A stretch of 47,540 nt of DNA from CBFGWV01 sp965652545 (GCA_965652545.1 CBFGWV010000010.1:1-47540); one strand, 5' to 3'. Counted from the first letter of the stretch, positions 32,503 through 45,473 are shown. The notes: a model not told the origin generated them from the letters alone. Program-made: numbers and translations.

Positions 32503-34578
32503 CTACACCACGACGGTGAGGCTGTAGTAGCTCAGCGTCCACGGCCGGTAGTCATGGTCACAACTGACCACGGTACGTTTGTAGACCCGAAGCTCCAGCT
32601 GGTAGCAGCAGGTTTCCGGGAACGCGTCGTGCAGGTTGGGCACGGTCAACCGCAGGCCGCCGGCCCGCCAGTGCGGCGATGCCGCGCCTTGCAGCCTCGC
32701 CTGGCCGTAGTCGGGGCCGGGGACGTCGGCGGCCGGAATGGTGCCCAGCGGTATGGGGGTGAGCGTCGCGCCGGGCGCGCTCAGCAGGTTGACCGCCAGG
32801 TTCTTTCCATAGGTGGCGATCAGGTTGTAGTACGCCAGATGCCGGTCCACATCGTAGGCGACGAAGTCCACCTCCAGCGTTCCGCCGTCCGAGGCGTTGA
32901 TGTTTGAACACGGGCCGGCGGACACGCCGTTGATGCGCACGTCCACGATGTCTGCCGCCGGCTCCAGCTCACTGGTGCTGTTGTCGATGGTCAGTGCCAA
33001 CCCGTTGTCGTCCTCCGTATTGCACAAGGGCAGGATCTGCGCGTTGCCCAGTTGTCCGCCCGCCTCGGTGTAGCCAGCCACCCGCAGGTAGTAGGTGTCA
33101 TCGGCAAACGTGTTCGCCGTGATCCAGCGCATGAGCAAGTCGCGGCCGCTGACCCAGAAGCGGGTCAAACCCCAACTGAGCGGCTCGTTGTTGGCTTCGA
33201 AATGCTGCCGGCTTTCGGCCACGTTGTATCCGCCGATGGGGGTGAAGGGGAACGGAACGGCATGGAAGCCCACCGGGCCGCCACCCAGTTGCGGACCCCA
33301 GTACACCCGGGAGAAGCCGCCCGCCGCTGCCGGTGGCATGGCATTCCAGGGGCCGGCGGGGTTGGTGGACCACTGGAATTCGTAGTAGTCCACGTTGGCG
33401 GTGTTGCCGAAGATGCCCTCGATACTCGCCGTCCCGGCATAGGGCCGGTCGCCGAACACCGCGATGGCGCCCGGGTTGAGATAGCCGACCGGGGCGGCGG
33501 CGGCGCCTGGGTTGCCCCCGATGTTATTGACCACATCGCTGCACACCCGGGAAATGACCAGGCAGTTGCCCTCAGGGGTGTCCTCGTCCTCGATACAGCA
33601 GGCCTGCTCGTTGGCCACCAGGGTGACATTGAGGTTCGTGGGAACGTTCCAGCGCGTGTCGCCGAAGTGCTCGTCGACGATCACCCGGGTTTCGCCCTGG
33701 CATTGTTGTGTCACCTTGAAGATGAGGTCTGGCGTGCAGTCCCACCACGGGTGCCACGGCCACCAGGGCCACAGGCGCAAGGGTTCCAACTGCGTCGCGG
33801 CCGGCAGGCGCGCCACCAGCTTCTCGCGCAGATGGGGCAGCATGGCCGGGTCCACCGTCTCTTGCGAGGCTCGCGTGGGGAAACTGTCTGCCGCCAGGAG
33901 CTCATCGAACACCGCCAAATCCGGCTTGGGGCTGGGTACGAGGGGCTGACGCAACGGCAGGCGTTCGATCAGCGGGCGGATTTTTTCCACCAGGACCGGT
34001 TCCAGCTGCCAGTGGCGCACGCGCCACCACCACCAGGGCCACCATCCACAGCACCAGCGGAAGCGGATCGTGAACGAGCCGTCCGCATCGGTGGTGGCAC
34101 AACCGACCTGCTGCTGGCTCGTCCACCACCACCACGCGTCCACGTCGTAGGCACAGACGGACGCGCCCGGCACCGGGCTGCCGTCGGCACACACCACGCG
34201 GCCGGTTACCGTGAAGGTTCGGCACCAGCGCCGCCACCAATGCCAGTAGTAGCTTGATATGACGATCGGCGAGAGCTTCATCTCTCTGGCCTGCGCTGCA
34301 CGCACCGGAAGCTCCCGGACGATGGTCTGCAGGTTGACGATGTCTTCGTCGCTGGCGTCATTCGGCCCCAGCACAACCCGTAGGGCCTCGGTTCGCGCTT
34401 TGATATCGAAGCTCGCAACACCCCGGCCTTTAGCGTCCAGTTTGACGAGTTGCGAGGCCAGAACGCCACGCTTGCCGGCGATGGCGACCTTCACAGGGGT
34501 GTCGGGGGCGAAATCCTCCACGCCTGACGCATCGATGGGAACATCCAGTTTCAGCGATCCAGTGTCTGACTTGGCCAT
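32503..34578 (-). CDS. extremely Trp-rich protein with a carboxypeptidase-regulatory domain
   Basis: The 691-residue product has no signal peptide. Residues 1-105 form a soluble beta region. A transthyretin-like regulatory domain (FTVTGRVVCADGSPVPGASV, TTDADGSFTIRFRW) spans about 121-175 and is studded with tryptophans: HWWRRW at 113-118, WWWW at 149-152, WCCGWWPWWWW at 175-185, and later WPWWPWHPWW at 270-279. That is 22 Trp within about 170 residues. The remaining 400 residues are beta-rich with several Cys (QACCIEDEDTPEGNC), repeated Ig-like strands (YYEFQWSTNPAGPW, TYYLRVAGYTEAG, ADIVDVRINGVSAGPC) and a final CCYQLELRVYKR. I know of annotated relatives only as hypothetical regulatory-like proteins. 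ATG follows AGGAAG. Confidence 0.8.
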   Translation of the reverse strand: MAKSDTGSLKLDVPIDASGVEDFAPDTPVKVAIAGKRGVLASQLVKLDAKGRGVASFDIKARTEALRVVLGPNDASDEDIVNLQTIVRELPVRAAQAREMKLSPIVISSYYWHWWRRWCRTFTVTGRVVCADGSPVPGASVCAYDVDAWWWWTSQQQVGCATTDADGSFTIRFRWCCGWWPWWWWRVRHWQLEPVLVEKIRPLIERLPLRQPLVPSPKPDLAVFDELLAADSFPTRASQETVDPAMLPHLREKLVARLPAATQLEPLRLWPWWPWHPWWDCTPDLIFKVTQQCQGETRVIVDEHFGDTRWNVPTNLNVTLVANEQACCIEDEDTPEGNCLVISRVCSDVVNNIGGNPGAAAAPVGYLNPGAIAVFGDRPYAGTASIEGIFGNTANVDYYEFQWSTNPAGPWNAMPPAAAGGFSRVYWGPQLGGGPVGFHAVPFPFTPIGGYNVAESRQHFEANNEPLSWGLTRFWVSGRDLLMRWITANTFADDTYYLRVAGYTEAGGQLGNAQILPLCNTEDDNGLALTIDNSTSELEPAADIVDVRINGVSAGPCSNINASDGGTLEVDFVAYDVDRHLAYYNLIATYGKNLAVNLLSAPGATLTPIPLGTIPAADVPGPDYGQARLQGAASPHWRAGGLRLTVPNLHDAFPETCCYQLELRVYKRTVVSCDHDYRPWTLSYYSLTVVV

Positions 34579-34825
34579 GGCGCATCTTCCTATTGCCGCG
34601 TTTACGCGCAGACGGAATGAACCTGTGTCCGCGCAGGTGTCTTGCCAACAAGCACCCGCTGATGGACGGTCGAAACCGGTGTTGCAGCGAAGGATCCTTA
34701 CGCGGATACGCGAGGTTGCCTATCGAATCAGCGGCAGTGCGGCGTAATAAATGCGCCTGGTGACGTGAGGCAGGCGTGATTGTTCCGTGATGTGCCGCCC
34801 AGGCGCAGTGATCCAAGGCGGGGGC

Positions 34826-34844
34826 GCGTTTACGTACACGTCAA
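34826..34844. promoter_or_regulatory. operator-like site 1 (GCGTTTACGTACACGTCAA)
   Basis: The 19 bases match site 2 at all but two positions. Together the two sites form a pair 48 bases apart upstream of the ABC/CoA-ligase operon. The shared core TTTACGTAAACGTCAA resembles the motif of LiuR-type MerR regulators that control branched-chain amino acid and acyl-CoA catabolism in proteobacteria. Confidence 0.6.
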
Positions 34845-34873
34845 TGCTGTTGACGGTACCGGATGTTTTGGTT

Positions 34874-34892
34874 ACGTTTACGTAAACGTCAA
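34874..34892. promoter_or_regulatory. operator-like site 2 (ACGTTTACGTAAACGTCAA)
   Basis: The central 16 bases, ACGTTTACGTAAACGT (34874-34889), are a perfect palindrome. It is the better copy of the pair and lies 197 bases before the livG-like start codon. A MerR-like dimer site ahead of an acyl-CoA/branched-chain operon is the likely reading, though no such regulator gene lies in the window. Confidence 0.65.
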
Positions 34893-35088
34893 TACGAACA
34901 TCGGCCACAAGCCTGCACGGCGCCGCCAGAGCGCCGGCATTTCGAACGACAGGCGAGGATTGGGGCGGACATCCGTAACGCGCATCGGTGGCACCACCGC
35001 GGATGCGCTGCGCACGTCACGCACCCGAAACACAAGCTGAAGCACGGTCGCTAGCGACCTTTCGTGGTGCGTTGACGGAGCGCGATAC

Positions 35089-35897
<809 letters not shown>

Positions 35898-35898
<1 letters not shown>

Positions 35899-37859
35899 TG
35901 GCCCAGCGCCACATGGATTATCCAGACATCGTCCGTTACGACACCTTTCCCAAACTGCTGGAACACAACGCCCGCCAATGGCCCGGCGATGTGGCCATGC
36001 GCGAGAAGGAATACGGTATCTGGAACGAATACACCTGGGCCCAGTGCGCGCGCCAGGTGCGCCTGATGGCGCTGGGGCTCAGAACCCTCGGCCTGGGCAG
36101 GGACGATGTGGTCGGCGCCATCGGCGACAATCGGCCGCAATGGGTCTGGGCCGAGGTCGCCGCCCATGCCATCGGCGGTATGAGTTTGGGCATCTACCAA
36201 GACTCCATGAACGACGAGGTCGCCTACCTCATCAACTACGCTGAGGCCAAGGCGGTCATCTGCGAAGACGAGGAGCAGGCCGACAAGTTGTTGGCCATCT
36301 GTGAGGAGTGTCCGACCCTCCAGCACATCATCTATGCCGACCCTCGCGGCATGCGCAAATACGAAGATCACCGGCTGATGAGCCTGGCCGATCTGTGTGC
36401 CCGTGGCGAGGCCGTCGATCGCGATGACCCGGCCGCCTATGAGCAGATGATCAACGCCATCGACGGGTCGGCGGTGGCCATCCTGTGTTCGACCTCCGGC
36501 ACGACCTCGCGGCCCAAGCTCTCGATGCTCGCCGGCGGGCCGTTTCTCGATCATTGCTGCGCCTATCTGCGTGCCGATACCCGCTGCCCGGGGGACAACT
36601 ACGTCTCGGTGCTGCCGCTGCCGTGGATCATGGAGCAGGTGTACGGCGTCGGGCAGTGGCTGATCGCCCGCGCCATCGTCAACTTCGTCGAAGAGCCCGA
36701 GACGATGATGAGCGACCTGCGCGAGATCGGCCCGCACTTCGTACTGCTGGCGCCGCGTGTGTGGGAGTCCATTGCCGCCGACGTGCGCTCGCGCATGATG
36801 GACTCCACCCGCTTCAAGCGTTTCATGTTCGATCTGGGCATGAAGTGGGGCATGCAGGCATTGGAGCAGGGCACGCGCTCGCGATTGGCCGACTGGATAC
36901 TCTTTCGCGCCCTGCGCGACCGTCTGGGCTTTACCTACCTGCACTCGGCGGCCACCGGTGGCGCCGCGCTGGGTCCGGAGACGTTCAAGTTCTTCCAGGC
37001 CATGGGGGTGCCGCTGCGCCAGATTTACGGCCAGACGGAGCTTGCCGGTGCCTATGTGGTGCATCGGGAGGGCGATGTGGACTTCGACACCGTCGGGCTG
37101 CCGTTCGACAATGCGCAGTTGCGTATCGACGACCCGGACCACAACGGTGTCGGCGAGATCGTCGCCCGCTCCAGCGGCATGTTCGTCGGCTACTTCAAGA
37201 ACGAAGAAGCCACCCGCGCGGATGTCCGCGACGGCTGGATGTACACCGGCGATGCCGGTTACATCAAAGAGAACGGCCACCTCGTGGTGATCGACCGGGT
37301 CAAGGACATCGCGACCACGTCTACCGGCACGCGCTTCTCGCCGCAGTTCATCGAGAACAAATTGAAGTTCTCGCCGTTCATTGCCGAGGCGGTGATTCTC
37401 GGCCAGCAGCGGCCTTATCTGTCGGCAATCATCTGCATTCGCTTCGGCATCCTCAGCAAATGGGCCGAGCAGCGCAGCATCTCTTTTACCAATTACACCA
37501 ATCTGGCCGCCCACCCGGACGTCTACGCCCTGCTGGAGGATGAAATCCGCAAGGTCAATGCCACGCTGCCCGAGGCGCAGCGGGTGCGCCGCTTCCTGCT
37601 CTTGTACAAGGAACTGGACCCGGACGACGGTGAGCTGACCCGCACCCGCAAGGTGCGCCGCGGGGTGATCGGCGAGAAGTACGCCGACATCATCGACTGC
37701 CTCTACGGCGAGGTTGATCACGTCGACGTGGACACGTTCATTACGTTCCAGGATGGCACCAAGAGCCGTATCCAGACCCAACTGCGCATCGTGGATCTGG
37801 CGCCGGGCGACGATACACCCCGCGACCGTGCCCCGGCGGCACTGCGCCGGGCCAGTTGA
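35898..37859 (+). CDS. long-chain-type acyl-CoA synthetase (AMP-binding)
   Basis: The 653-residue product is an ANL-superfamily adenylate-forming enzyme of the FadD15/AMP-dependent long-chain branch. The P-loop is STSGTTSRPK (a Ser replaces the usual Gly), with GQTELAG for adenine and DGWMYTGDAGY near the hinge. The catalytic Lys of the C-terminal domain is in the RTRKVRRG region. It would turn a fatty, branched or aromatic acid into its acyl-CoA with ATP, trapping substrate that the ABC transporter brings in. Being located between the livG-like and livH-like genes, with one-base overlap to the former, is strong evidence of a shared pathway. Substrate chain type is not visible. Confidence 0.92.
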
Positions 37860-37869
37860 AGGGGGCACG

Positions 37870-38763
37870 ATGAACTTTGAACTGCTGACTCACCTGGTCG
37901 TCAACGGCCTCATCGTGGGCACGCTGTACGGCGTGGTCGCCATGTGTTTCGTCCTGATTTACAAGTCCACCCAGGTGGTGAACTTCGCCCAGGGCGAGTT
38001 CCTGCTCATCGGCGCCTGGACCTGCTGGTGGCTGATGACCCACTTCGGCCTGCCGATCTGGTTCAGCTTTCCGCTGACCTTCGCCTTCATGGTGGTCTTC
38101 GGCCTCCTGTTGCAGGTGATCGTCCTGCGGCCATTGATCGGTGAACCGGTCATCTCCGTGATCATGGTCACCATCGGCTTGTCGATGGTGTTCCAGGCGG
38201 CCATGGGCTGGATGTTCGGCACCTTCGCCAAGCCCTTCCCCAAGGTGTTCGAGACTGAGTCGGTGAGCATCCTCGGGCTTCAGGTGCAGTCGGCCTACAT
38301 GATGAGTCTGGTGATTTCGCTGTGCATCATGGTGGCGTTCTTCTACTTCTTTAAATACTCGCGCATGGGGTTGGCGATGCGCGCGGCCGCGTTCGACCAG
38401 CAGGCGGCGCAGAGCCTTGGCGTGTCGGTGAAGCAAGTCTTCGCCATGGCCTGGGCCATCTCGGCGGTGGTCTCCGCGGTGGCCGGCGTGGTCATGGGTA
38501 TGGTCAACGGCGTCTCCTCGGCACTGTCGTTCATCGGCATTAAGGTGTTCCCGGCGGTCATCCTCGGCGGACTGGACTCCATCGTCGGTGCCATCGTCGG
38601 CGGGTTGATCATCGGCGTGCTGGAAAACGTCGCGGAGTTCGTCGACAGCCAGTGGCTTCACGTCGGCAACCTGTACACCGTCGCCCCGTTCTATGCGCTG
38701 GTCATTATCTTGATGATCAAGCCCTACGGCCTGTTCGGCACTAAAGACATCGAGAGGATCTGA
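37870..38763 (+). CDS. livH: branched-chain amino acid ABC permease (LivH-like)
   Basis: The 297-residue product starts at the ATG after GGGGGCACG and has about eight membrane helices. The opening LVVNGLIVGTLYGVVAMCFV and the NFAQGEFLLIGAW segment are typical of LivH-type inner-membrane permeases, as is the ...FKYSRMGLAMRAAAFDQQAA cytoplasmic loop that contacts the ATPase. It pairs with the LivM-like permease encoded one base further on. Open frame upstream to 37714 overlaps the ligase gene and is not used. Confidence 0.93.
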   Translation: MNFELLTHLVVNGLIVGTLYGVVAMCFVLIYKSTQVVNFAQGEFLLIGAWTCWWLMTHFGLPIWFSFPLTFAFMVVFGLLLQVIVLRPLIGEPVISVIMVTIGLSMVFQAAMGWMFGTFAKPFPKVFETESVSILGLQVQSAYMMSLVISLCIMVAFFYFFKYSRMGLAMRAAAFDQQAAQSLGVSVKQVFAMAWAISAVVSAVAGVVMGMVNGVSSALSFIGIKVFPAVILGGLDSIVGAIVGGLIIGVLENVAEFVDSQWLHVGNLYTVAPFYALVIILMIKPYGLFGTKDIERI

Positions 38764-38764
38764 C

Positions 38765-39829
38765 ATGGCTGCCGGACATTCCATGATGCGCTGCGGCGAG
38801 TTCCGCACGACGTACAAGGCCGACACGACCATCTTCCCCACGCCGATGTCGCGCAACTTCGCCATCGCCGGGGTGGTATTGCTGGCGGTGCTGCCGCCGT
38901 TCGCCAACCCTTATGTACTCAACCTGCTGATCCAGATCGGCTACCTGGGCATCGCGGCCCTGGGGCTGAACATCCTGGTGGGCTTTACCGGGCAGATCTC
39001 GCTGGGCCATGCGGCGTTCTTCGGCTTTGGTGCCTTTGCCTCAGCCTGGATCAACTCCACTACAGGCATCCCGGTGGTGTTCTCGATCATTCTCGCGGGC
39101 TTGCTGACCACCGCGGTGGGGATGATCTTCGGCATACCGGCGGGGCGCATCAAAGGCTTGTATCTGGCCATCGCCACACTGGCCTCGCAGTTCATCCTGG
39201 AGGACTTCTTCGCCCGCGCGAACTGGTTCACCGGCGGGGCCTACGGGGCCATGGCCAACCCGTTCAGCCTGTTCGGCTTCGATTTCGACAACGACCAGCG
39301 CTTTTTCTATGTGGTGCTGGTGTTCTTCGTGGTGATGTTCATCGCCGGGGCGAACCTCATGCGCTCGCGCGATGGGCGGGCCTTCGTGGCGGTGCGCGAT
39401 CACTACCTCTCGGCCGAGATCATGGGGATCAACCTCACCAAGTACCGCATCCTGTCCTTCGGTGTGTCGTCGTTCTATGCCGGTGTGGGCGGGGCGTTGT
39501 ACGGGCACTACCTGGGCTTTGTCTCGGCCGAGGGCTTCACCATTCTGCTGTCGATCCAGTTTCTGGGGATGATCATCATCGGCGGCATGGGGTCGGTCAT
39601 GGGCACGGTGCTGGGCACCGCCTTCATGGTGTTGCTACCGCAGTTGATGGAGTTCGCGGCCCAGAACCTCGGCAGCGCCGTGCCCGCGCTGCAGCAGGGC
39701 GTGGCCTATCTCAAGCAGATGGCGGTGGGCCTGGCGATCATCCTTTTCCTGGTGTTCGAGCCCGACGGGCTGGTGCACCGCTGGCGCCTGATCAAGGCGT
39801 ACTGGAAGCTCTATCCGTTTGCGTATTGA
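38765..39829 (+). CDS. livM: branched-chain amino acid ABC permease (LivM-like)
   Basis: The 354-residue product has an N-terminal extension of 35 residues before the first membrane helix and then eight to ten helices. The segment IAALGLNILVGFTGQISLGH AAFFG is the LivM hallmark. GMIIIGGMGSVMGTVLGTAF and a C-terminal ILFLVFEPDGLVHRW complete it. It is one base downstream of the LivH-like gene, so translation is probably coupled. The two permeases form the channel. Confidence 0.93.
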   Translation: MAAGHSMMRCGEFRTTYKADTTIFPTPMSRNFAIAGVVLLAVLPPFANPYVLNLLIQIGYLGIAALGLNILVGFTGQISLGHAAFFGFGAFASAWINSTTGIPVVFSIILAGLLTTAVGMIFGIPAGRIKGLYLAIATLASQFILEDFFARANWFTGGAYGAMANPFSLFGFDFDNDQRFFYVVLVFFVVMFIAGANLMRSRDGRAFVAVRDHYLSAEIMGINLTKYRILSFGVSSFYAGVGGALYGHYLGFVSAEGFTILLSIQFLGMIIIGGMGSVMGTVLGTAFMVLLPQLMEFAAQNLGSAVPALQQGVAYLKQMAVGLAIILFLVFEPDGLVHRWRLIKAYWKLYPFAY

Positions 39830-39934
39830 ATGATGGCCACGGCAGTGAGATTCACGAAGGCGCGCACACAGCGCCAACACGTCGACCCGCGACGTCGCGG
39901 GCCGAACCATCGGGTGGAAACGAGGAGTCATAAG

Positions 39935-41167
39935 ATGCGAAATCGCGTTGTCTTCAATACATTGGGCTTGGCCGTAGGCCTGGCCCTGGCCGGTGCCGCC
40001 CAGGCCCAGATCCCGGTGGGGCATATCGCGGCCTACACCGGCCCGACCTCGGACGTGGGCCAGCCGTATGGCCAGGGCATCGAAGACGCTCTGCGCTACA
40101 TCAATGCCAACGGCGGCATCAACGGCAAGACCATCGAGTTCGAGACGGTCGACTACAGCTACAACGCCCCACAGGCCATCGCCACCTACAAGCGCTGGCT
40201 CTCGGGCATGAAGCCGGTCGCCATCCAGGGCTGGGGCACGGCGGATACCGAGGCACTGGCCCAGTTCGTGGCCAAGGACAAGGTGTTCTTCATGTCCGCC
40301 TCGTACTCCGGTCACCTGACCGATCCCACGGGCAAGTCCGAGTACACCAAAGCACCGGCGCCGTACAACTTCTTCTACGGTCCCTCCTACACGGACGGCT
40401 GCCGCGGCATGGTGCAGTTCGCCATGGAAGACTGGAAGGAAAAGGGCGCCGAAGGCACGCCCAAATTTGTCTACATGGGCGACAACCATCCCTACCCGAA
40501 CGCGCCCAAACCCGCTTGTGAGGCCTATGCCGAAGAGCTGGGCTTCGAACTGCTGCCGGCGATCACCTACTCGCTCAAGCCGGGCGACTTCAAGGCGCAG
40601 TGCCTGTCGCTGAAGGACTCCGGTGCGCACTACGCCATGCTGGGCAACACCTCGGGGTCCAACATCTCCCTGGTGCAGTCCTGCAACACCGTGGGTGTGG
40701 ACGTGCAGTTCCTCTCCAATGTGTGGGGTTGGGACGAGTTGGCCGAAGCCGCTGCCTCCGGTGCTGGTGACGGTATCGCCTGGGTGGTCGGCGCCGACGG
40801 CTGGAACTCCGACGACCCGGGCATGGCCACGGTGCGCGAGGTGTCCAAGGTGTCCGATCCCAGCGGCAGCAAGGCCCGTCCGCTGCACTACATGCGCGCG
40901 GTTTGCGGTGCGTTCCTGATGCGTGACGCCATGAAGATGGTCGACGACGGCGGCCAGGAGATGACCGGCGAGAACATCAAGAACGCCATGGAAACCATGA
41001 CCGACTACGTCCCGGCCGATCTGGAAGGCGTCTGCCTGCCCTCGACCTGGACACCGGAGGACCATCGCGCCTCCAATCAGGTGCTGGTGTACCAGTCCAA
41101 GGGCGGCGAGTTCGAGCACGTCTACACCGCCACCATCGAGCGCAAGCCCGAGTGGCTGGGTTGGTAA
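39935..41167 (+). CDS. periplasmic substrate-binding protein of the ABC transporter (LivK-like)
   Basis: The 410-residue product has a signal peptide (MRNRVVFNTLGLAVGLALAG, cleavage at AAQAQ) and a type I periplasmic-binding fold: IPVGHIAAYTGPTSDVGQPY start, EDALRYINANGGINGKTIEF, then YKRWLSGMKPVAIQGWGTAD. It belongs to the Leu/amide/urea binding superfamily. The ATG at 39935 has GAGGAG seven bases upstream. The ligand is set by loops that cannot be read from sequence. Relatives next to CoA-ligase genes often bind aromatic or branched acids. A hairpin terminator follows the gene, which would keep this protein more abundant than the downstream ones. Confidence 0.92.
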   Translation: MRNRVVFNTLGLAVGLALAGAAQAQIPVGHIAAYTGPTSDVGQPYGQGIEDALRYINANGGINGKTIEFETVDYSYNAPQAIATYKRWLSGMKPVAIQGWGTADTEALAQFVAKDKVFFMSASYSGHLTDPTGKSEYTKAPAPYNFFYGPSYTDGCRGMVQFAMEDWKEKGAEGTPKFVYMGDNHPYPNAPKPACEAYAEELGFELLPAITYSLKPGDFKAQCLSLKDSGAHYAMLGNTSGSNISLVQSCNTVGVDVQFLSNVWGWDELAEAAASGAGDGIAWVVGADGWNSDDPGMATVREVSKVSDPSGSKARPLHYMRAVCGAFLMRDAMKMVDDGGQEMTGENIKNAMETMTDYVPADLEGVCLPSTWTPEDHRASNQVLVYQSKGGEFEHVYTATIERKPEWLGW

Positions 41168-41177
41168 GCGCGTAACC

Positions 41178-41208
41178 GGCTGCGGGGTTTTCTCCCCGCA
41201 GCCTCTTT
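41178..41208 (+). terminator. hairpin between binding-protein and livF-like genes
   Basis: GGCTGCGGGG (41178-41187) and CCCCGCAGCC (41194-41203) make a perfect 10-bp stem with a 6-base loop, followed by TCTTT. The stem is strong and the T-run short, so it probably acts as a partial terminator, giving binding protein in excess over the downstream genes. Confidence 0.75.
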
Positions 41209-41228
41209 ACCGGGCAACGGAGACATCC

Positions 41229-42062
<834 letters not shown>

Positions 42063-42065
42063 GAC

Positions 42066-43298
42066 ATGACGTTTTACGACGCACTGGAAACGCGCGACCC
42101 ACAGGTACGCGAGGCAGCGCTGTTCGCTGCCCTGCCCGAGCAGATCAGCCACGCCAAAGCGCGTGCGCAGGGCTGGGCGCAGCGCCTGGCCGATGTCGAT
42201 CCGACCGCGGTAACCACGCGCGAAGCCCTGGCGAGCGTATCGGTGACGCGCAAGTCCGAACTGGTGGCCTTGCAACGGGCCACTCGTCCCATGGGTGGGC
42301 TCAACGCCACCCCGGTGCCCAAGCTGGCGCGCGTGTTCCAGTCCCCTGGGCCGCTTTACGAACCTCAGGGCCGCCATCCCGACCCCTGGCGCATGGCCCG
42401 CGCGCTGTTCGCCGCCGGCGTGCGTGTGGGTGATCTGGTGCACAACACGTTTTCGTATCACTTCACCCCGGCCGGGGCGATGATGGAAACCGCTGCCGCG
42501 GCATTGGGCTGCCCGGTTTTCCCCGCTGGGACGGGGCAGACCGAATTGCAGGCCCAGGCCATCGCCGACCTGCGACCGGCCGCCTACACCGGCACGCCCT
42601 CGTTTCTGAAGATCATCCTGGAGAAGGCTGACGAACTGGGCCTGGACGTGGCCAGCCTGACCAAGGCCCTGGTGACCGGCGAGGCCTTGCCGGGGTCGCT
42701 GCGTGCTTGGTTCGATGCGCGTGGGGTGCGTGTCAGCCAGTGCTACGGCACGGCCGACTTCGGCTTGATCGCCTATGAAACCGGCGCGCGCGAGGGGTTG
42801 GTGGTCGACGAGGGCGTGATTCTCGAAATCGTCCGTCCCGGCACCGGTGATCCCGTGCCCGATGGTGAGGTGGGCGAGGTCGTGGTCACCAATTTCAACC
42901 CAGACTATCCGCTGATTCGCTTCGGTACCGGTGACATGTCGGCCATCCTCGCAGGACAAAGCCCCTGTGGTCGCACCAACCGCCGCATCAAGGGCTGGAT
43001 GGGTCGTGCCGACCAGACCACCAAGGTCAAGGGCATGTTCGTCACTCCCGGTCAGGTCGCCGAGGTCGTCCGTCGCCACGCCGCCGTCGGCCGTGCGCGG
43101 CTGGTGGTCGACCAGGTCAACCACCAGGATGTCATGACCCTGCGTTGCGAAGTCGCCGGCCCGAGCGAAGGGCTGGAGAGTGCCCTCGTGGACAGCCTGC
43201 GCAAGGTGTGCAAGCTGCGCGGCACCGTCGAATTCGTCGCCCCCGGCAGCCTGCCCAACGACGGCAAAGTCATCGACGACCGGCGGACGTACGACTGA
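42066..43298 (+). CDS. phenylacetate-CoA ligase-like protein (PaaK family) without canonical P-loop
   Basis: The 410-residue product follows the PaaK layout: an N-terminal helical region, AGVRVGDLVHNTFSYHFTPA, GCPVFPAGTGQTELQAQAI, then YTGTPSFLKIILEKADELGL and the adenine region SQCYGTADFGLIAYE, and a C-terminal domain with GRADQTTKVKGMFV. Where PaaK has SSGTTGKPT this protein has FQSPGPLYEPQG, so the ATP phosphate loop is not canonical. It therefore may use a different loop or have lost the activation step. Its position right after livF suggests it acts on the same acid. Length is slightly shorter than PaaK. Confidence 0.85.
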   Translation: MTFYDALETRDPQVREAALFAALPEQISHAKARAQGWAQRLADVDPTAVTTREALASVSVTRKSELVALQRATRPMGGLNATPVPKLARVFQSPGPLYEPQGRHPDPWRMARALFAAGVRVGDLVHNTFSYHFTPAGAMMETAAAALGCPVFPAGTGQTELQAQAIADLRPAAYTGTPSFLKIILEKADELGLDVASLTKALVTGEALPGSLRAWFDARGVRVSQCYGTADFGLIAYETGAREGLVVDEGVILEIVRPGTGDPVPDGEVGEVVVTNFNPDYPLIRFGTGDMSAILAGQSPCGRTNRRIKGWMGRADQTTKVKGMFVTPGQVAEVVRRHAAVGRARLVVDQVNHQDVMTLRCEVAGPSEGLESALVDSLRKVCKLRGTVEFVAPGSLPNDGKVIDDRRTYD

Positions 43299-43423
43299 AC
43301 TGACCAGGGCCGATGTCTGTTCTCCCGTCAAACACATTGCCTAAACCGCCAGCCGGTGCCTCAATGCGGTGCTTATTGACTATCCTGTAGCCCACACGAC
43401 ATCGACCCCCGGGGAGCCCCACC

Positions 43424-45376
<1,953 letters not shown>

Positions 45377-45378
45377 TG

Positions 45379-45398
45379 TTTCGGTTTTCGGTTTTCGG
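45379..45398. repeat. heptameric tandem repeat TTTCGGT, about 2.9 copies
   Basis: TTTCGGT repeats head-to-tail with the last unit one base short, starting three bases after the acetoacetate-CoA ligase stop codon. It is one of two heptamer arrays in the same 146-base spacer. Confidence 0.75.
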
Positions 45399-45438
45399 CC
45401 GATAGACTCGAATACGTGCGCAACGCGACCGGTCCGAC

Positions 45439-45473
45439 GGAACACGGAACACGGAACACGGAACACGGAACAC
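45439..45473. repeat. heptameric tandem repeat GGAACAC, 5 perfect copies
   Basis: Five uninterrupted 7-bp units lie in the same spacer, 40 bases after the first array. The copy number probably varies between strains. No known function, and it could mark a recombination or slippage hotspot between the ligase gene and pqiA. Confidence 0.9.

Larger units (their letters stand above)
34579..35088. other. 510-base divergent region between Trp-rich gene and the transport operon
   Basis: This gap carries the promoters of two divergent units. The middle holds two related operator-like palindromes listed separately. Upstream of the livG-like gene the ATG is preceded by TTGACGGAGCGCG. No small gene is convincing, since the short frames on both strands are low complexity. 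Confidence 0.55.
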
